A stretch of DNA of 19,744 nucleotides, taken from NCBI GenBank assembly GCA_002471015.1, contig DKPB01000045.1, positions 334 to 20,077 on the forward strand, in the 5' to 3' direction. The stretch comes from Stenotrophomonas sp. UBA7346. Lineage in GTDB: Bacteria; Pseudomonadota; Gammaproteobacteria; Xanthomonadales; Xanthomonadaceae. Under the pieces are notes generated by a model. That model was not told where the DNA came from, searched no databases, and saw nothing but the letters and a program-made list of their open reading frames with translations. Shown in pieces: positions 1 to 8,700 of this stretch (position 1 is its first letter; each line of letters starts with the position of its first letter). A program made the translations under genes and the position numbers.

Positions 1-1574
1 TGATCGAGCTGCGCGGGCAGGGTAATGACCTGGGCGCCGAGTCCACCGCCACCCATTTTGTCGGTCGCAACGTGGGCGGCATTGCTGGCGGTGTGGCTGC
101 CGGTTTTGGCTACGGCTTGCTGGTGGGCTCGGAGACAGGGCCGGGGGCAATCATCACCGGCATCGGCGGCGGCATTGTCGGCGCCTATTTTGGCGAGCGC
201 TGGGCACAGGCGCGCGACAACGACAAGGTGTTCAAGCAGACCGACGGCAACGGGGTGGAGTGGGCGCGTGACCCCGACGACCCGCAGGGCAGGTGGCTGC
301 GGTCGGCCGCCACCGAGCAGATCAAGCTGGCGCCGGTGCCGCAGGCGTCCACGGCCGGGGCCGAGGTGGCCGTCAGCCCACGTCTGGACAGCGATGGTGA
401 TGCTGTCTTCCGGGAGACGCGCTACGTGGCATCGGGGAACCTGGCGCGGCAGTTGAACTATCAATCGGCCAACGCGTCCTATGCGCTGGGCCTGGCCAAC
501 CCGGCCGACAGCCAGAACCCGTATCGCCTGCCAAGCAAGGAGGCCGACGTTGATGCCTACGTGCATGACGCGCAGGCCGGCACCTGGTCCGCGCTGCATT
601 CCATGCCGCTGGAGCATGGCATGAAGCACGAGTGGGCCACACCGGTGACGGCGCAGAAAGCGGACGAACTGCAGCGCGCCTCGGACCTGATCGTGGCGCA
701 GAACGCCGCCAATTCACCCGCGGCGGTGGCTGCGCGCTACCAGGTGGCCTACGACCAGTTTGGTTGGCACCGCGATGGGCCGGTGCCGGAGGCGATCCAG
801 CAGGCGGCCGCCAGTGCCAACACGCTGCGCGCTTCCGATGGCGATACCTATACCCGTAGCGCGGACGGGGAGTGGACCCACGACGGCTGGCTCTACGACA
901 GCAACGCGACGGGTAACCTGCGCGCCGAGCTGGACGCGGTCTACCAGAGCCAACAGGCCGGTGTGGCCGACATGCAGGCCATCGCACAGTATGCGCGCGA
1001 GCATCCGCAGCCCGAGCAGGACAGCATGCGTGGCTTGATTGCCGACCTCTACAAAACAGCCGGCGTGCCACGTACCGAAGCGGAACTGGACGCGGCGGTG
1101 GCAGCGGTACAGCGTGATCACGCACGCGATGGCCTGGGCCAGCGCAGCTATTCACTGGAACTGATGCCGGATCCGGCAACCAATACCTACAACGCCAACA
1201 GCCCGATTGCGAGCTATGCCAGCGACGGGGCCGGGCAGATGGTGCTGACCAGCGTGACCACCGGCGAGGAGATGCGCCACCCCATGCCGGATGCTGCCGG
1301 GCCCGGCGTTGCGCCGCCCACGCAAGTCAGCCAGTCCACGGATCAGGCGGGTGTGGCACCGTCTTCCAGCTCGGCGGCGGGCCAGTTCATCAATGACTAC
1401 ACGGCGGCGCTTGAACGCGGGGACCTCGCGCAGATCCAGGCCTTGACCGCCGCCTATGCGCAGAGTTCGCAGTTTGCCCAGAACGCTGCACAGGCAGCGC
1501 AGGCGCAACGCAATCCGGCGGAGATCGATCAGCAGCATATTCCCGCGGCGCAGGGCCCTGCCGTCGGCGGTTGA
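1..1574 (+). CDS. Large glycine-zipper protein of unknown function, C-terminal part (5' end outside window)
   Basis: The frame is open from the first full codon at position 3, so the true start lies upstream; the GTG at 72 is an internal Val codon and has no ribosome binding site. About 523 residues are visible. Visible residues 20-70 are a Gly/Ala-rich stretch with repeated GxxxG spacing (GGIAGG, GIGGGIVGAYFGE), like a glycine zipper that could insert in or cross a membrane. The rest is soluble-looking, with two similar short blocks (DGNGVEWARDPD and DGDTYTRSADGEW). The tail is rich in Ala and Gln and ends in AVGG. I recall similar middle regions in large Xanthomonadaceae proteins, some of them secretion-system effectors, but cannot confirm this here. 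The XVIPCD motifs of type IV effectors are not seen. Function is unknown. Confidence 0.8.
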   Translation, partial: IELRGQGNDLGAESTATHFVGRNVGGIAGGVAAGFGYGLLVGSETGPGAIITGIGGGIVGAYFGERWAQARDNDKVFKQTDGNGVEWARDPDDPQGRWLRSAATEQIKLAPVPQASTAGAEVAVSPRLDSDGDAVFRETRYVASGNLARQLNYQSANASYALGLANPADSQNPYRLPSKEADVDAYVHDAQAGTWSALHSMPLEHGMKHEWATPVTAQKADELQRASDLIVAQNAANSPAAVAARYQVAYDQFGWHRDGPVPEAIQQAAASANTLRASDGDTYTRSADGEWTHDGWLYDSNATGNLRAELDAVYQSQQAGVADMQAIAQYAREHPQPEQDSMRGLIADLYKTAGVPRTEAELDAAVAAVQRDHARDGLGQRSYSLELMPDPATNTYNANSPIASYASDGAGQMVLTSVTTGEEMRHPMPDAAGPGVAPPTQVSQSTDQAGVAPSSSSAAGQFINDYTAALERGDLAQIQALTAAYAQSSQFAQNAAQAAQAQRNPAEIDQQHIPAAQGPAVGG

Positions 1575-1643
1575 GTGCAGGCAGGTTGAACAGGCCCTGG
1601 CTTGCGTCATTGCTACGCCGCCAGACCTGATGCGGGGGCCAGC

Positions 1644-1670
1644 GGCTGCGTTGGCAGCCTGCTCAGCTTT
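1644..1670 (+). terminator. Weak hairpin after the large protein
   Basis: GGCTGC (1644-1649) and GCAGCC (1654-1659) pair around a GTTG loop, followed by TGCTCAGCTTT. It lies 70 bases after the stop of the large gene. The stem is short and the T tract is poor, so termination here is only possible. Confidence 0.3.
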
Positions 1671-1760
1671 GTGGCAATCCCACTACGGAACAGCCACGTC
1701 GCGCTAACCCGCAGGGGTGCAGCCTGAGCCTGCGGCGCGTTGCCGCATGTGGAGGTTGCA

Positions 1761-1961
1761 ATGATCAGCAAACAAACGCAGAACAGCATGCACAAGGGTG
1801 AGCAGGTGCGGCCGCAAGGCAATGCTGCCGAGCAGGCGCGTAATGCGAATCCATCACGGCAGGCGTCGCGCGGCGAGCCCAGCCATCAGAAAGACATGCA
1901 CGACCAGAAGATGCTGGATCAGCGCGAGCAGGAACGGCGTGACCGCGGCAGCAAGCATTGA
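1761..1961 (+). CDS. 66-aa hydrophilic hypothetical protein
   Basis: I chose the ATG at 1761 because GGAGG lies just upstream (1750-1754); an upstream in-frame TTG at 1740 has no such site. The product has no hydrophobic segment and is rich in Gln, Arg, Asn, Glu and His. It ends in a charged stretch (DQREQERRDRGSKH), so it is probably disordered or helical when bound to a partner. I do not recognise the family. It sits alone between the large upstream gene and a strong hairpin, so it is probably monocistronic. Small proteins of this make-up are often stress-induced, but that is only analogy. Confidence 0.7.
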   Translation: MISKQTQNSMHKGEQVRPQGNAAEQARNANPSRQASRGEPSHQKDMHDQKMLDQREQERRDRGSKH

Positions 1962-1969
1962 TACTGCCA

Positions 1970-2010
1970 GTAACACCACCGGGCCGCTGCAGGCCGCAGC
2001 GGCCTGTTAC
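1970..2010 (+). terminator. Strong GC-rich hairpin after the 66-aa gene
   Basis: GGCCGCTGC (1982-1990) and GCAGCGGCC (1996-2004) form a perfect 9-bp stem with loop AGGCC. An outer arm pair, GTAACA (1970-1975) and TGTTAC (2005-2010), extends it after an internal bulge. It starts 9 bases after the stop of the 66-aa gene. No T tract follows, so it may end transcription poorly or protect the mRNA 3' end. Confidence 0.5.
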
Positions 2011-2072
2011 CTGTGGACGCAATACAGGGCCCAGGCGAAGCAACAGCACTGTCCAAAGGCAGGAGGAGCACC

Positions 2073-2570
2073 ATGAAATTACGTCATGTCCATGCGTGCG
2101 AGGGCTTGAAGTTGGCCGAGCAGGCGGTGCGGGCGGCGCGGTTTGCGGGGGTGCACGATGATGACATTCTGTTGGTGGCGGGCGCCGAGATCGAGAAGCG
2201 CGCCATTGCCGATGATCGCAAGCTCGCCGATACCGATCTGGTTGCCGCCACCGGCCGCGGTGCCGGCATAGGCGCGGCGACGGGTTTGTTGGCGGGCCTG
2301 GCGGCGGTGGCCATCCCGCCATTGGGTGTCACGCTGGCAGGGGCGGCGGCCATAGGCTTGGTCGGTGTAATGGTTGGCAGCCTGTCCTCGGCACTGCTGG
2401 GTGCAACTGTTCCCGATCCGGTGCGCCAGCAGTTCGATGACGAGATCCAGGCAGGCAGGGTGCTGGTGGTGCTGGATGCGGAACAGCCGGTGCTGGATGC
2501 CGCCGGGGATGCGCTGGCCGCTTTGGGATTGCGCCGCCTGCCTTACGAGGCACCTACCGCGCTCAATTGA
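2073..2570 (+). CDS. Glycine-zipper membrane protein, DUF1269-like
   Basis: The 165-aa product starts at the ATG at 2073, preceded by AGGAGGAG (2061-2068). The N-terminal part (to about residue 65) looks soluble, with alternating helix and strand (ILLVAGAEIEKRAI). A long Gly/Ala-rich hydrophobic region follows, with GAGIGAATGLLAGLAAVAIPPLG and a second segment ending in GVMVGSLSSALLGA; together they look like a membrane hairpin. A ferredoxin-like C-terminal piece (GRVLVVLDAEQPVLDAAGDAL) ends the protein. This layout fits DUF1269-type predicted membrane proteins, often linked to general stress. Its stop overlaps that of the convergent BON gene. Confidence 0.8.
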   Translation: MKLRHVHACEGLKLAEQAVRAARFAGVHDDDILLVAGAEIEKRAIADDRKLADTDLVAATGRGAGIGAATGLLAGLAAVAIPPLGVTLAGAAAIGLVGVMVGSLSSALLGATVPDPVRQQFDDEIQAGRVLVVLDAEQPVLDAAGDALAALGLRRLPYEAPTALN

Positions 2571-2952
2571 AGCTATCGTCCAGCGGCCCCTGGCGGTCCG
2601 CGGCGCCGATCACCAGGCTGCTGTCGTCGACGCTGATCACACCGTCCACTGCACGCGCCAGCATAACGGCGCGGTCCGCGTCGGCTTGCTGGGGGACATG
2701 CCCGCTGAGCTTGACCATGCCGCCGCGTGTTTCCACCCGGATGCCCGCGTTCGCGGGGTTGGCGACGGCGCTCAGCTTCTGTCTTATGGTTGTATTGATC
2801 CAGCCATCGCTGCCCGGTTGATCGCTGGCAGCGGCGTTGCTGGCAGGCGGCAGGTTTGATGGGGGAGGTGTTGCGGTGGCCACCCCGACCGGACTACAGG
2901 CGGGGACGACCGCAACTGCCAACCACAGCGTCCTCAGGTGCAGGCGTTTCAT
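2563..2952 (-). CDS. BON-domain periplasmic protein (possible lipoprotein)
   Basis: The 129-aa product has an N-terminal signal sequence (MKRLHLRTLWLAVAVVPAC). The VPAC stretch could be a lipobox, though Pro at -2 is unusual; otherwise cleavage near VATA is plausible. A Pro/Ala/Ser linker follows, then one BON domain from about residue 50 to 118 (INTTIRQKLSAV, then GGMVKLSGHVPQQADADRA, then VDGVISVDDSSLVI). BON domains bind membranes or phospholipids and occur in OsmY-like proteins that answer osmotic or envelope stress. GGAG lies 9 bases before the ATG. The gene is convergent with the glycine-zipper gene and overlaps it by 8 bp. A role in envelope integrity is inference. Confidence 0.85.
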   Translation of the reverse strand: MKRLHLRTLWLAVAVVPACSPVGVATATPPPSNLPPASNAAASDQPGSDGWINTTIRQKLSAVANPANAGIRVETRGGMVKLSGHVPQQADADRAVMLARAVDGVISVDDSSLVIGAADRQGPLDDSFN

Positions 2953-3199
2953 CGCAATGCTCCGTGGATGTGCAACGAGCCAACTGCAGGCTCACGCTGA
3001 TGATGCGCGCCTGCTTGTTAGGGGCATGCGCGCAGGGTGTTAGCGGGGGCGGGAAACCGCGTATTCAACCAATGCAACCGCCGCTGAAGTGCACAGCGCA
3101 GGTTCAGGCAGGGCGACAAGGCCGGCGATGGAATCTGCACGCGCTGATTACCATTGCGGGCTTAGCGTTGTACTGCAAACCGAGTACAGGAGATGTCTC

Positions 3200-3388
3200 A
3201 TGCCACGCGGCGACAAGAATGCCTACACGGACAAGCAGAAGCGCCAGGCAGCGCATATCGAACAGAGCGAGCGCAAGGAAGGGCGGTCGAAGGAAGATGC
3301 CGAGCGCATTGCTTGGGCAACGGTCAACAAGCAGGACGGTGGTGGCAAGCGCTCAGGTTCTGGCAGGGCCACGCACACGAAACACTGA
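3200..3388 (+). CDS. 62-aa small protein of the family often named 'plasmid stabilization protein'
   Basis: The ATG at 3200 follows CAGGAG (3187-3192). The product starts MPRGDKNAYTDKQKRQAAHIE, then KEGRSKEDAERIAWATVNKQDGGGK. This is the pattern of a widespread small basic family, starting PRGDK-YTDKQKR and ending RAWATVNK-DGGGK, often labelled 'plasmid stabilization protein'. That label is inherited; I know of no proven plasmid role, and no plasmid or partner antitoxin gene is next to it. The protein is highly charged with no membrane segment, and the C-terminal tail (KRSGSGRATHTKH) is basic and could touch nucleic acid. Confidence 0.8.
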   Translation: MPRGDKNAYTDKQKRQAAHIEQSERKEGRSKEDAERIAWATVNKQDGGGKRSGSGRATHTKH

Positions 3389-3445
3389 TAAATCGCCGCC
3401 CTGCCCACCCATGCAGATGCCGACAGGCGGGGCAGCCGTGTGGGA

Positions 3446-3793
3446 TCAGCGATGCAGGGCGTCGATGATCAGCCCGGTGGCAATCTCCACCAGCAGGTAA
3501 TCGGTGTCGGATTGGCGTACCCAGCGTTCGCCACTACCCGGGTTGCGCAGTTGGTAGTGCGTGTAATCATCCACCCAGTAGCGGCGGTCCACTTCGTCCC
3601 AGCGCAGGCGTTCACCCCGCCGCCAGGCCTTCTTCTGCCAGCCGGGCGGAGGCGCGTCGCGGTGGTGCGGGCCGCCGGCATGCGCCGGTGGCCCGTTGCC
3701 GCGGGCATGATGCGGCGGATCGGCCCAGGCCGGGGCAATGGCCAATACCGTCGCTGCGGTCATTGCGATGCTCAGCAAACGTGCGGTTCTCAT
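3446..3793 (-). CDS. RcnB-like periplasmic protein
   Basis: I start at the ATG at 3793 because it begins a clear signal peptide (MRTARLLSIAMTAATVLAIAPAWA, cleavage near AWA-DP) and has GGAG just upstream. The mature part opens with a His/Pro/Gly-rich region (HHARGNGPPAHAGGPHH) that could bind metal. It continues with a domain holding RRYWVDDYTHYQLRNPGSGERWVR and DYLLVEIATGLI. That order fits the RcnB family, whose E. coli member is a periplasmic protein of nickel/cobalt homeostasis; CigR is another relative. No rcnA or rcnR gene is nearby, so the metal role is not supported by context. It lies 115 bp downstream of the PhoD gene on the same strand, probably as a separate unit. Confidence 0.82.
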   Translation of the reverse strand: MRTARLLSIAMTAATVLAIAPAWADPPHHARGNGPPAHAGGPHHRDAPPPGWQKKAWRRGERLRWDEVDRRYWVDDYTHYQLRNPGSGERWVRQSDTDYLLVEIATGLIIDALHR

Positions 3794-3908
3794 CCCAATC
3801 TCCGGATCGGGCCGCGTCATGCGGCGCTACGGCGCGAAATGTAATCCAGCGCAGGTGAACAAAAAGCAGACACCGCACCGACAGCCGGGAGTGTGGTCGA
3901 AGGCGGGT

Positions 3909-5549
3909 TCAGCCAAGCGCTGCAAATGCACGTCGGCCCCGCTCCACCTGCATGCGATGGCTGTCGTCGGTTGCGGTGCCGCGTGCCTTGATGTCCCGGA
4001 CGAAGATCCACTCGCCATTGATGCGCTGTGGAGTGATGTCGAGCAGGGCATAGCCGCGGCGCGAGGTATCACACCAGCTCAGCTCGGGATTGGTGGCCAT
4101 GAAGGCACGTGCGACATCGGCCGGTGCCGCACCCAGGCTGCCTTCGATGCCGCCAGAGGTGACGCCCTGCACTGCGAACTCCACGCCTGCGGGCTGGCTG
4201 TCCTGCTGCAACGAATATGCCCAGGCGTTGTGGCTGTCGCCGGACAGCATCACCAGCTCGGCATCGGCCTGCTGCGCGGCGCGCAACAAACGCGCGCGGG
4301 CGGCAGGGTAGCCATCCCAGCGGTCCATCCACATCGGCAGACCCAGGCGGGTGCCGCGGATGTTGTTGCGGAATGCCTGCGCAGTACGTTCGCTGGCGTC
4401 ACTGCGCAACATGCCCAGCGTCTGTGGTGGCATCAGCGTGCGGCCAAGGATGGTGCCCATGCCAACCAGCTGCCACTGGCTGGTACGGGCATTGTCGGCC
4501 ATGGCCTGGTGCAGCCAGGCTTCCTGCTCAAGCCCGAGCATGGTGGCGGAGGGGTCCTGCCAGGGTCCATCGCGGAAGGCTTCCAGTGCTGCGTCAGTGC
4601 CGGCCAGGTAGGCGCTGCCGATATCCGCCGGTTGGGTACGCCCGATCAGTCGCGACTCGGTGCGGTACAGGGTGCCGAGGTTGCCGATGCGATAGGCTTT
4701 CCAAGGCTCCTCCGACACCGGCATCCATTCTCGATAGGCCTGCATTGCCGCGGCCTTGCGTGCATTCCAGTCCCCCTCGGTTGCGGGCTGGTGATTCTGC
4801 GCGCCCCCCTCCCAGCTGTCATTGGCGCTTTCATGGTCGTCCCATAGCGCGACCATCGCCACGTTCTGGTGCAGCGCCTGCAGGTCAGGGTCAGCGCGAT
4901 AACAGGCAAAGCGCAGGCGGTAGTCGAGCAGCGAGATCATTTCGTGGTCGTGCGCAGGCAGTACCTCACGCTCGGCGATACGGTCCTGTGTCTTGTATGC
5001 GGCGATGCCGTATTCGTAGAGGTAGTCACCCACATGCAACCACAGGTCCATGTCCTCGCGCTGCGCGGCATGCGCGTAAGCGTTGAACCAGCCCATGGGT
5101 AGATTGGCGCAGGAGAACAGCCCAAGTTTGAAGCCTGCGACATCGCCCACCGGCAGGGTACGGCTGCGGCCAACCGGCGAATGGCTGCCATCCGGGGCGA
5201 TGAACCGGTACCAATAGGTCTGGCCGGGTTGCAGGCCCGCCAGGGTCAGCTTTGCGGTCCAGTCGCGGTAGGCACCGGTGCGCACACTGGCACCAGCGAC
5301 CACGCTGGCGAATGCCCGGTCACTGGCAAGTTCCACCTGCAGGGTGATTTCATCGAGGTTGTCGGCGGGCACGTAGCGTGTCCACAGCAACAGGGAATCC
5401 GGGCCCGGTTCGCCGCTGGCGACGTTGTGGGTGAAGCCTTTGGCCGCCTGCATCTGGGCAGCGAAAGCACGGCCGACGGGCAGCAGTAGTGCACCCAGGC
5501 CAAGGCTGGCGCCGATAAGCAGGCGGCGGCGATCGATGTTGATGGTCAT
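3909..5549 (-). CDS. phoD: PhoD-family alkaline phosphatase / phosphodiesterase, Tat-exported
   Basis: The 546-aa product starts at the ATG at 5549, which has AGGAG upstream. The N-terminus (IDRRRLLIGASLGLGALLLP then AFA-AQ) is a twin-arginine signal, as expected for PhoD enzymes, which are exported folded with Ca2+/Fe3+. An N-terminal PhoD_N Ig-like domain spans about 38-135 (HNVASGEPGPDSLLLWTRY). The metallophosphatase follows: FSCANLPMGWF with Cys147, HVGDYLYEYG with Asp175, ALWDDHESAND with Asp237-Asp238-His239, and LSGDSHNAW at 435-443. All key blocks are present and the length is normal. It lies 192 bp after the TonB receptor gene on the same strand, so it probably frees phosphate in the periplasm from an imported ester. 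Confidence 0.93.
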   Translation of the reverse strand: MTINIDRRRLLIGASLGLGALLLPVGRAFAAQMQAAKGFTHNVASGEPGPDSLLLWTRYVPADNLDEITLQVELASDRAFASVVAGASVRTGAYRDWTAKLTLAGLQPGQTYWYRFIAPDGSHSPVGRSRTLPVGDVAGFKLGLFSCANLPMGWFNAYAHAAQREDMDLWLHVGDYLYEYGIAAYKTQDRIAEREVLPAHDHEMISLLDYRLRFACYRADPDLQALHQNVAMVALWDDHESANDSWEGGAQNHQPATEGDWNARKAAAMQAYREWMPVSEEPWKAYRIGNLGTLYRTESRLIGRTQPADIGSAYLAGTDAALEAFRDGPWQDPSATMLGLEQEAWLHQAMADNARTSQWQLVGMGTILGRTLMPPQTLGMLRSDASERTAQAFRNNIRGTRLGLPMWMDRWDGYPAARARLLRAAQQADAELVMLSGDSHNAWAYSLQQDSQPAGVEFAVQGVTSGGIEGSLGAAPADVARAFMATNPELSWCDTSRRGYALLDITPQRINGEWIFVRDIKARGTATDDSHRMQVERGRRAFAALG

Positions 5550-5583
5550 TGCGGCTCCTGGGGGAAGAGGCGATGGAGGGATT

Positions 5584-5610
5584 GCCGGTGGAGCCGGCAC
5601 CTGCACCGGC
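5584..5610. repeat. Inverted repeat in the receptor-phoD gap
   Basis: GCCGGTG (5584-5590) and CACCGGC (5604-5610) form a 7-bp stem around a 13-nt loop that itself holds GCCGGC. It lies just upstream of phoD on the minus strand. It could be a repeat remnant or an RNA hairpin setting the receptor-to-phosphatase ratio. Confidence 0.4.
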
Positions 5611-5672
5611 CTTCCGTCCGCGTTGGCACCCTTGCGCCGGCACAAGGGCAGGCGATGGCAGCTCGCCGGCGG

Positions 5673-5701
5673 CCCCTCTCACGCCGTGGGCGGGAGAGGG
5701 G
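5673..5701. repeat. CCCCTCTC-type palindromic repeat between receptor and phoD
   Basis: CCCCTCTC (5673-5680) and GAGAGGGG (5694-5701) are perfect arms, with an inner CGCC/GGCG pairing that continues the stem after one mismatch. Related hairpins appear at the right edge of the window. This is the dispersed intergenic repeat type of Xanthomonadaceae. It falls 41 bases after the receptor stop on the minus strand and may weaken transcription into phoD. Confidence 0.6.
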
Positions 5702-5741
5702 AGTTGTCCCGGCGCAGTGTTGCCGGGTGCTGTTGCTGGCC

Positions 5742-8700
5742 TCAAAAACGACCGCGGATACCGAAGTTCCACATCGAGCCGTAGATCGTGTACATCTGCA
5801 CGCGGCTGGGGATGTTGGAATAGATGACTTCAGGCTCGTTGAAGATGTTGCGGCCAGCCAGCATCACGTCGATGTTGTCGGTGAGCTTGTAGCTGGCGCT
5901 GATGTTCCACAGCTGGCGCGCGTCACGGTAGAGAATGCCGTTGTTTGCGGTGGTCGGCGTATTGCTCAAGGCGCTGACGCGGTGGTCGGACTGGTAGTTG
6001 CCGTTGATCTGGAAGTCGAAGCGGCCGTAGTTGTAACGGATGCCCCAGTTGGCGGCCTGCTTGGGAATGTTCTGGCGCGGGCCGTCCGGGTGCACCTGGG
6101 TCAGCGAACCGTACAGGCTCAGGCCCTTCCATGCGCCGGGCAGGAAGGTCAGCTGCTGGTTGTACTCCAGTACCACGCCCTCGTTGGTGCTGGTGCCCGG
6201 TGCATTCTGCGCGCTGCGGAAGGTATAGCCTTCGTAATCGCCCGGGTTGAAACCGACGTCTTCCGGATTGACGGTGATGCCGGTTACCTGCATGTCCTGC
6301 ATGTCCAGCTTGTAGTAGGACAGGCCCAGCATGCCTGACGGCTCGAGGTAGTACTGCAGGCTGGCGTAGTACTTGGTCGAGTGCTCCGGCTTGAGCTGGG
6401 CATTGGGTACGGTGACGATCATGGTGTCGTCGTTGACCGACACCACGCCACCGAGGTTGCCGTAGTCCGGGCGCAGGATGGACTGGCTGAAGGACAGCTG
6501 CCCGACCAGCTTGTCGGTGAAATCGTACTTGACGCCGCCGCTGAGAAAGAAGTCGTCGTACTCGCCCTTGCGGGTGCTGTAGCGGCCGCCGTTGTACTGG
6601 TACATCAGGCCTTCGACGGTATTGGGATCGAACCCGGCGGCCTTGACCTCGCTCAGCGGTCGCACATCGGCCACGCGTGCGGCGGTACGGGTCTTCTCGT
6701 AGCGCAGGCCCAGGTCGAAGCGGGCATCGCCCAGACGGGTTTCGGCCTCGATGTAGGCGGCATCCACTTCTTCCTGGATGCGCTTGTTGTTGTCCAGCTG
6801 GCGCTTCAGGTTGCCGACCACGTCGGGGACAAAGTATTCCGGGTGGTCCTTGAAGATCTGGTACATGGCGTAGTTGCTGTCCGCGCGCCAGCCCTGCTGG
6901 TTCATGTTGCCAGCGCCGGTGCCGATGATCTCGAAGTCATAGTTGCCGGTCCACGGCACGCTGGCCCCCGGGTCGGTCTGGCTGCCATTGGGGCCGACGT
7001 ACTTGTACTGCTTGTACGCGCCCTCGTTGGTGCGCCAGTCGTTGCGGCGTGTCCCCATGCCGCCCATCAGGGTGACCGGCGTGTCGTTGAAGTCGAGGTG
7101 ACGCTTCAGGTCCAGGTTGACGCCGTACTGGTCATTGAGCGCATCCGATTCGGCGGTGCGCACGTTGTAGCCGATCTCGGCGTCACGGTTGAAGTTGGCC
7201 GGGTCGTTCCAGGGACGGCCGCCGGTCTGCGCCAGGTTCCACTCGTGCGAGCCCTCCGAGGGGCGATCCAGGGTGAAGCCGATGTCGGTCAGCCAGCTGT
7301 CGGTGCGCTGGAAGAAGCCCTTGCTGTTGTCGCGGAAGTTGAACTCGGCCGAGGAGTAGCTGCCGCGCAGCACAGCCTCCCAGTCTTCGCCCTTGTACTC
7401 GAGCTTGGGCGCGATCAGATAGGCGGGAGTGCCCGCGTAGCGGTGCGAGTACTGGGTGTGCAGGCGGGTGTTGGTGCCGTTGGGATCGACCACGATGTGG
7501 TTGGGCGTGGAGCCCGGCGCGGCTTCGGACTTGGACGTGGTACCGAAGATCAGGTAGGTGTACTGGTTGAAGTACTCCACGTCATACATCGAATAGGTAC
7601 TGCGCAACGAGGCCACCAACTCGTCGGTGATCTGGTAGTCCAGGCTGAGGTTGGCCGCGGTACGGCTGGTCATCTTCGGGCCGGGGCGCCACATCACCCG
7701 GTACGGCATCGCGCTGCCGTCGGGCTTGTAGGCGTAGTCGGTCTGGATGCGGTCCTGCTGCACGTAGTTGGCGTTGTAGCTGGCGTTGAACTCCACACCA
7801 AAGCGGCCGTCCATGAACACATCGCCGAAGCCGAACTGGCCGGACGGATAGATCGTGTCGTGCTTGCGGTCGTCAGGGAAGTACTTGCCCGACCAGTTGG
7901 AATCGGAGGTGCCAACCGCGCCCAGCTGGAACACGATGTCACGCTTGGTGCGCTGGAACGCATACTTGCTGCGCAGGTTGATGTTGCCGCCCGGCGAGTC
8001 GGCGTCCATCGCTGCGGTCAGGGTGTTGTTGAGCTCGATGGACTCGATGCCGGTGATCGACATCTGCTCGAACGAGTTCTGCCGGCCGGAGTTGTTGTTG
8101 GAAGTGGCGGTGGCCATGCGCGCACCGTCGGTGGTGAAGGTGGAGTACTTCGGGTCCAGGCCACCGATACGCACCGCGGTGGCATCCACTTCGGTGTAGT
8201 CCAGCGACAGGCCGGGCATCGATTTCATGAACTCGCCGACGTCACCCATGGTCAGCGCGCCGTAGTTGTCGGCCGCGACCACGTTCTTGGCGTTCATTGC
8301 CGCGCGCCGCTCCATGATCGCGCTGGCCTGGCCATCGCGCGAGGCGGTGACCTTGATCGCATCCAGGTCGGTGGCACCGCTGCCCGCATACGACGCTGCC
8401 TTCAAGGCGACCTCGACCGTGGTGGCCTTGCCGGCTTCCACGGTTGCGGTGATGTGCTGCTCTTCAAGGCCGGTGTACTTGACCAGCAAGGTGACCGTGC
8501 CGGCCGGCAGGCCCGTCAGCTGGAAGTGGCCACCTTCCTGCGTGTAGCTGACGTTGCGGCTGCCTTCCACGCGCACTTCGGCATTGCGCAGGTATTCGCC
8601 GTTGCTGGTGTTGAGCACGCGTCCGCGCAGCGTGCCGCTGCCGATGTTCTGGTTGGTGGCTGCAGTGGTCTGCTGCGCCAGGACGTCAGGTGACAGGCAA

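Noticed and set aside
1..1574. XVIPCD type IV secretion effector domain at the C-terminus of the large protein
   Set aside because: The Gln-rich tail is suggestive, but the domain's GLxRID and FAVQG type motifs are not present in the visible sequence.
3200..3388. Plasmid maintenance or toxin-antitoxin gene
   Set aside because: The family name is inherited; no partner gene, partition site or plasmid origin is near it.
6381..8693. 770-aa open frame on the plus strand
   Set aside because: It is antisense to the TonB receptor, whose minus-strand product has a signal peptide, plug and barrel. The plus-strand product is Val/Ala/Gly/His-rich with no family pattern, as expected of a GC-rich shadow.
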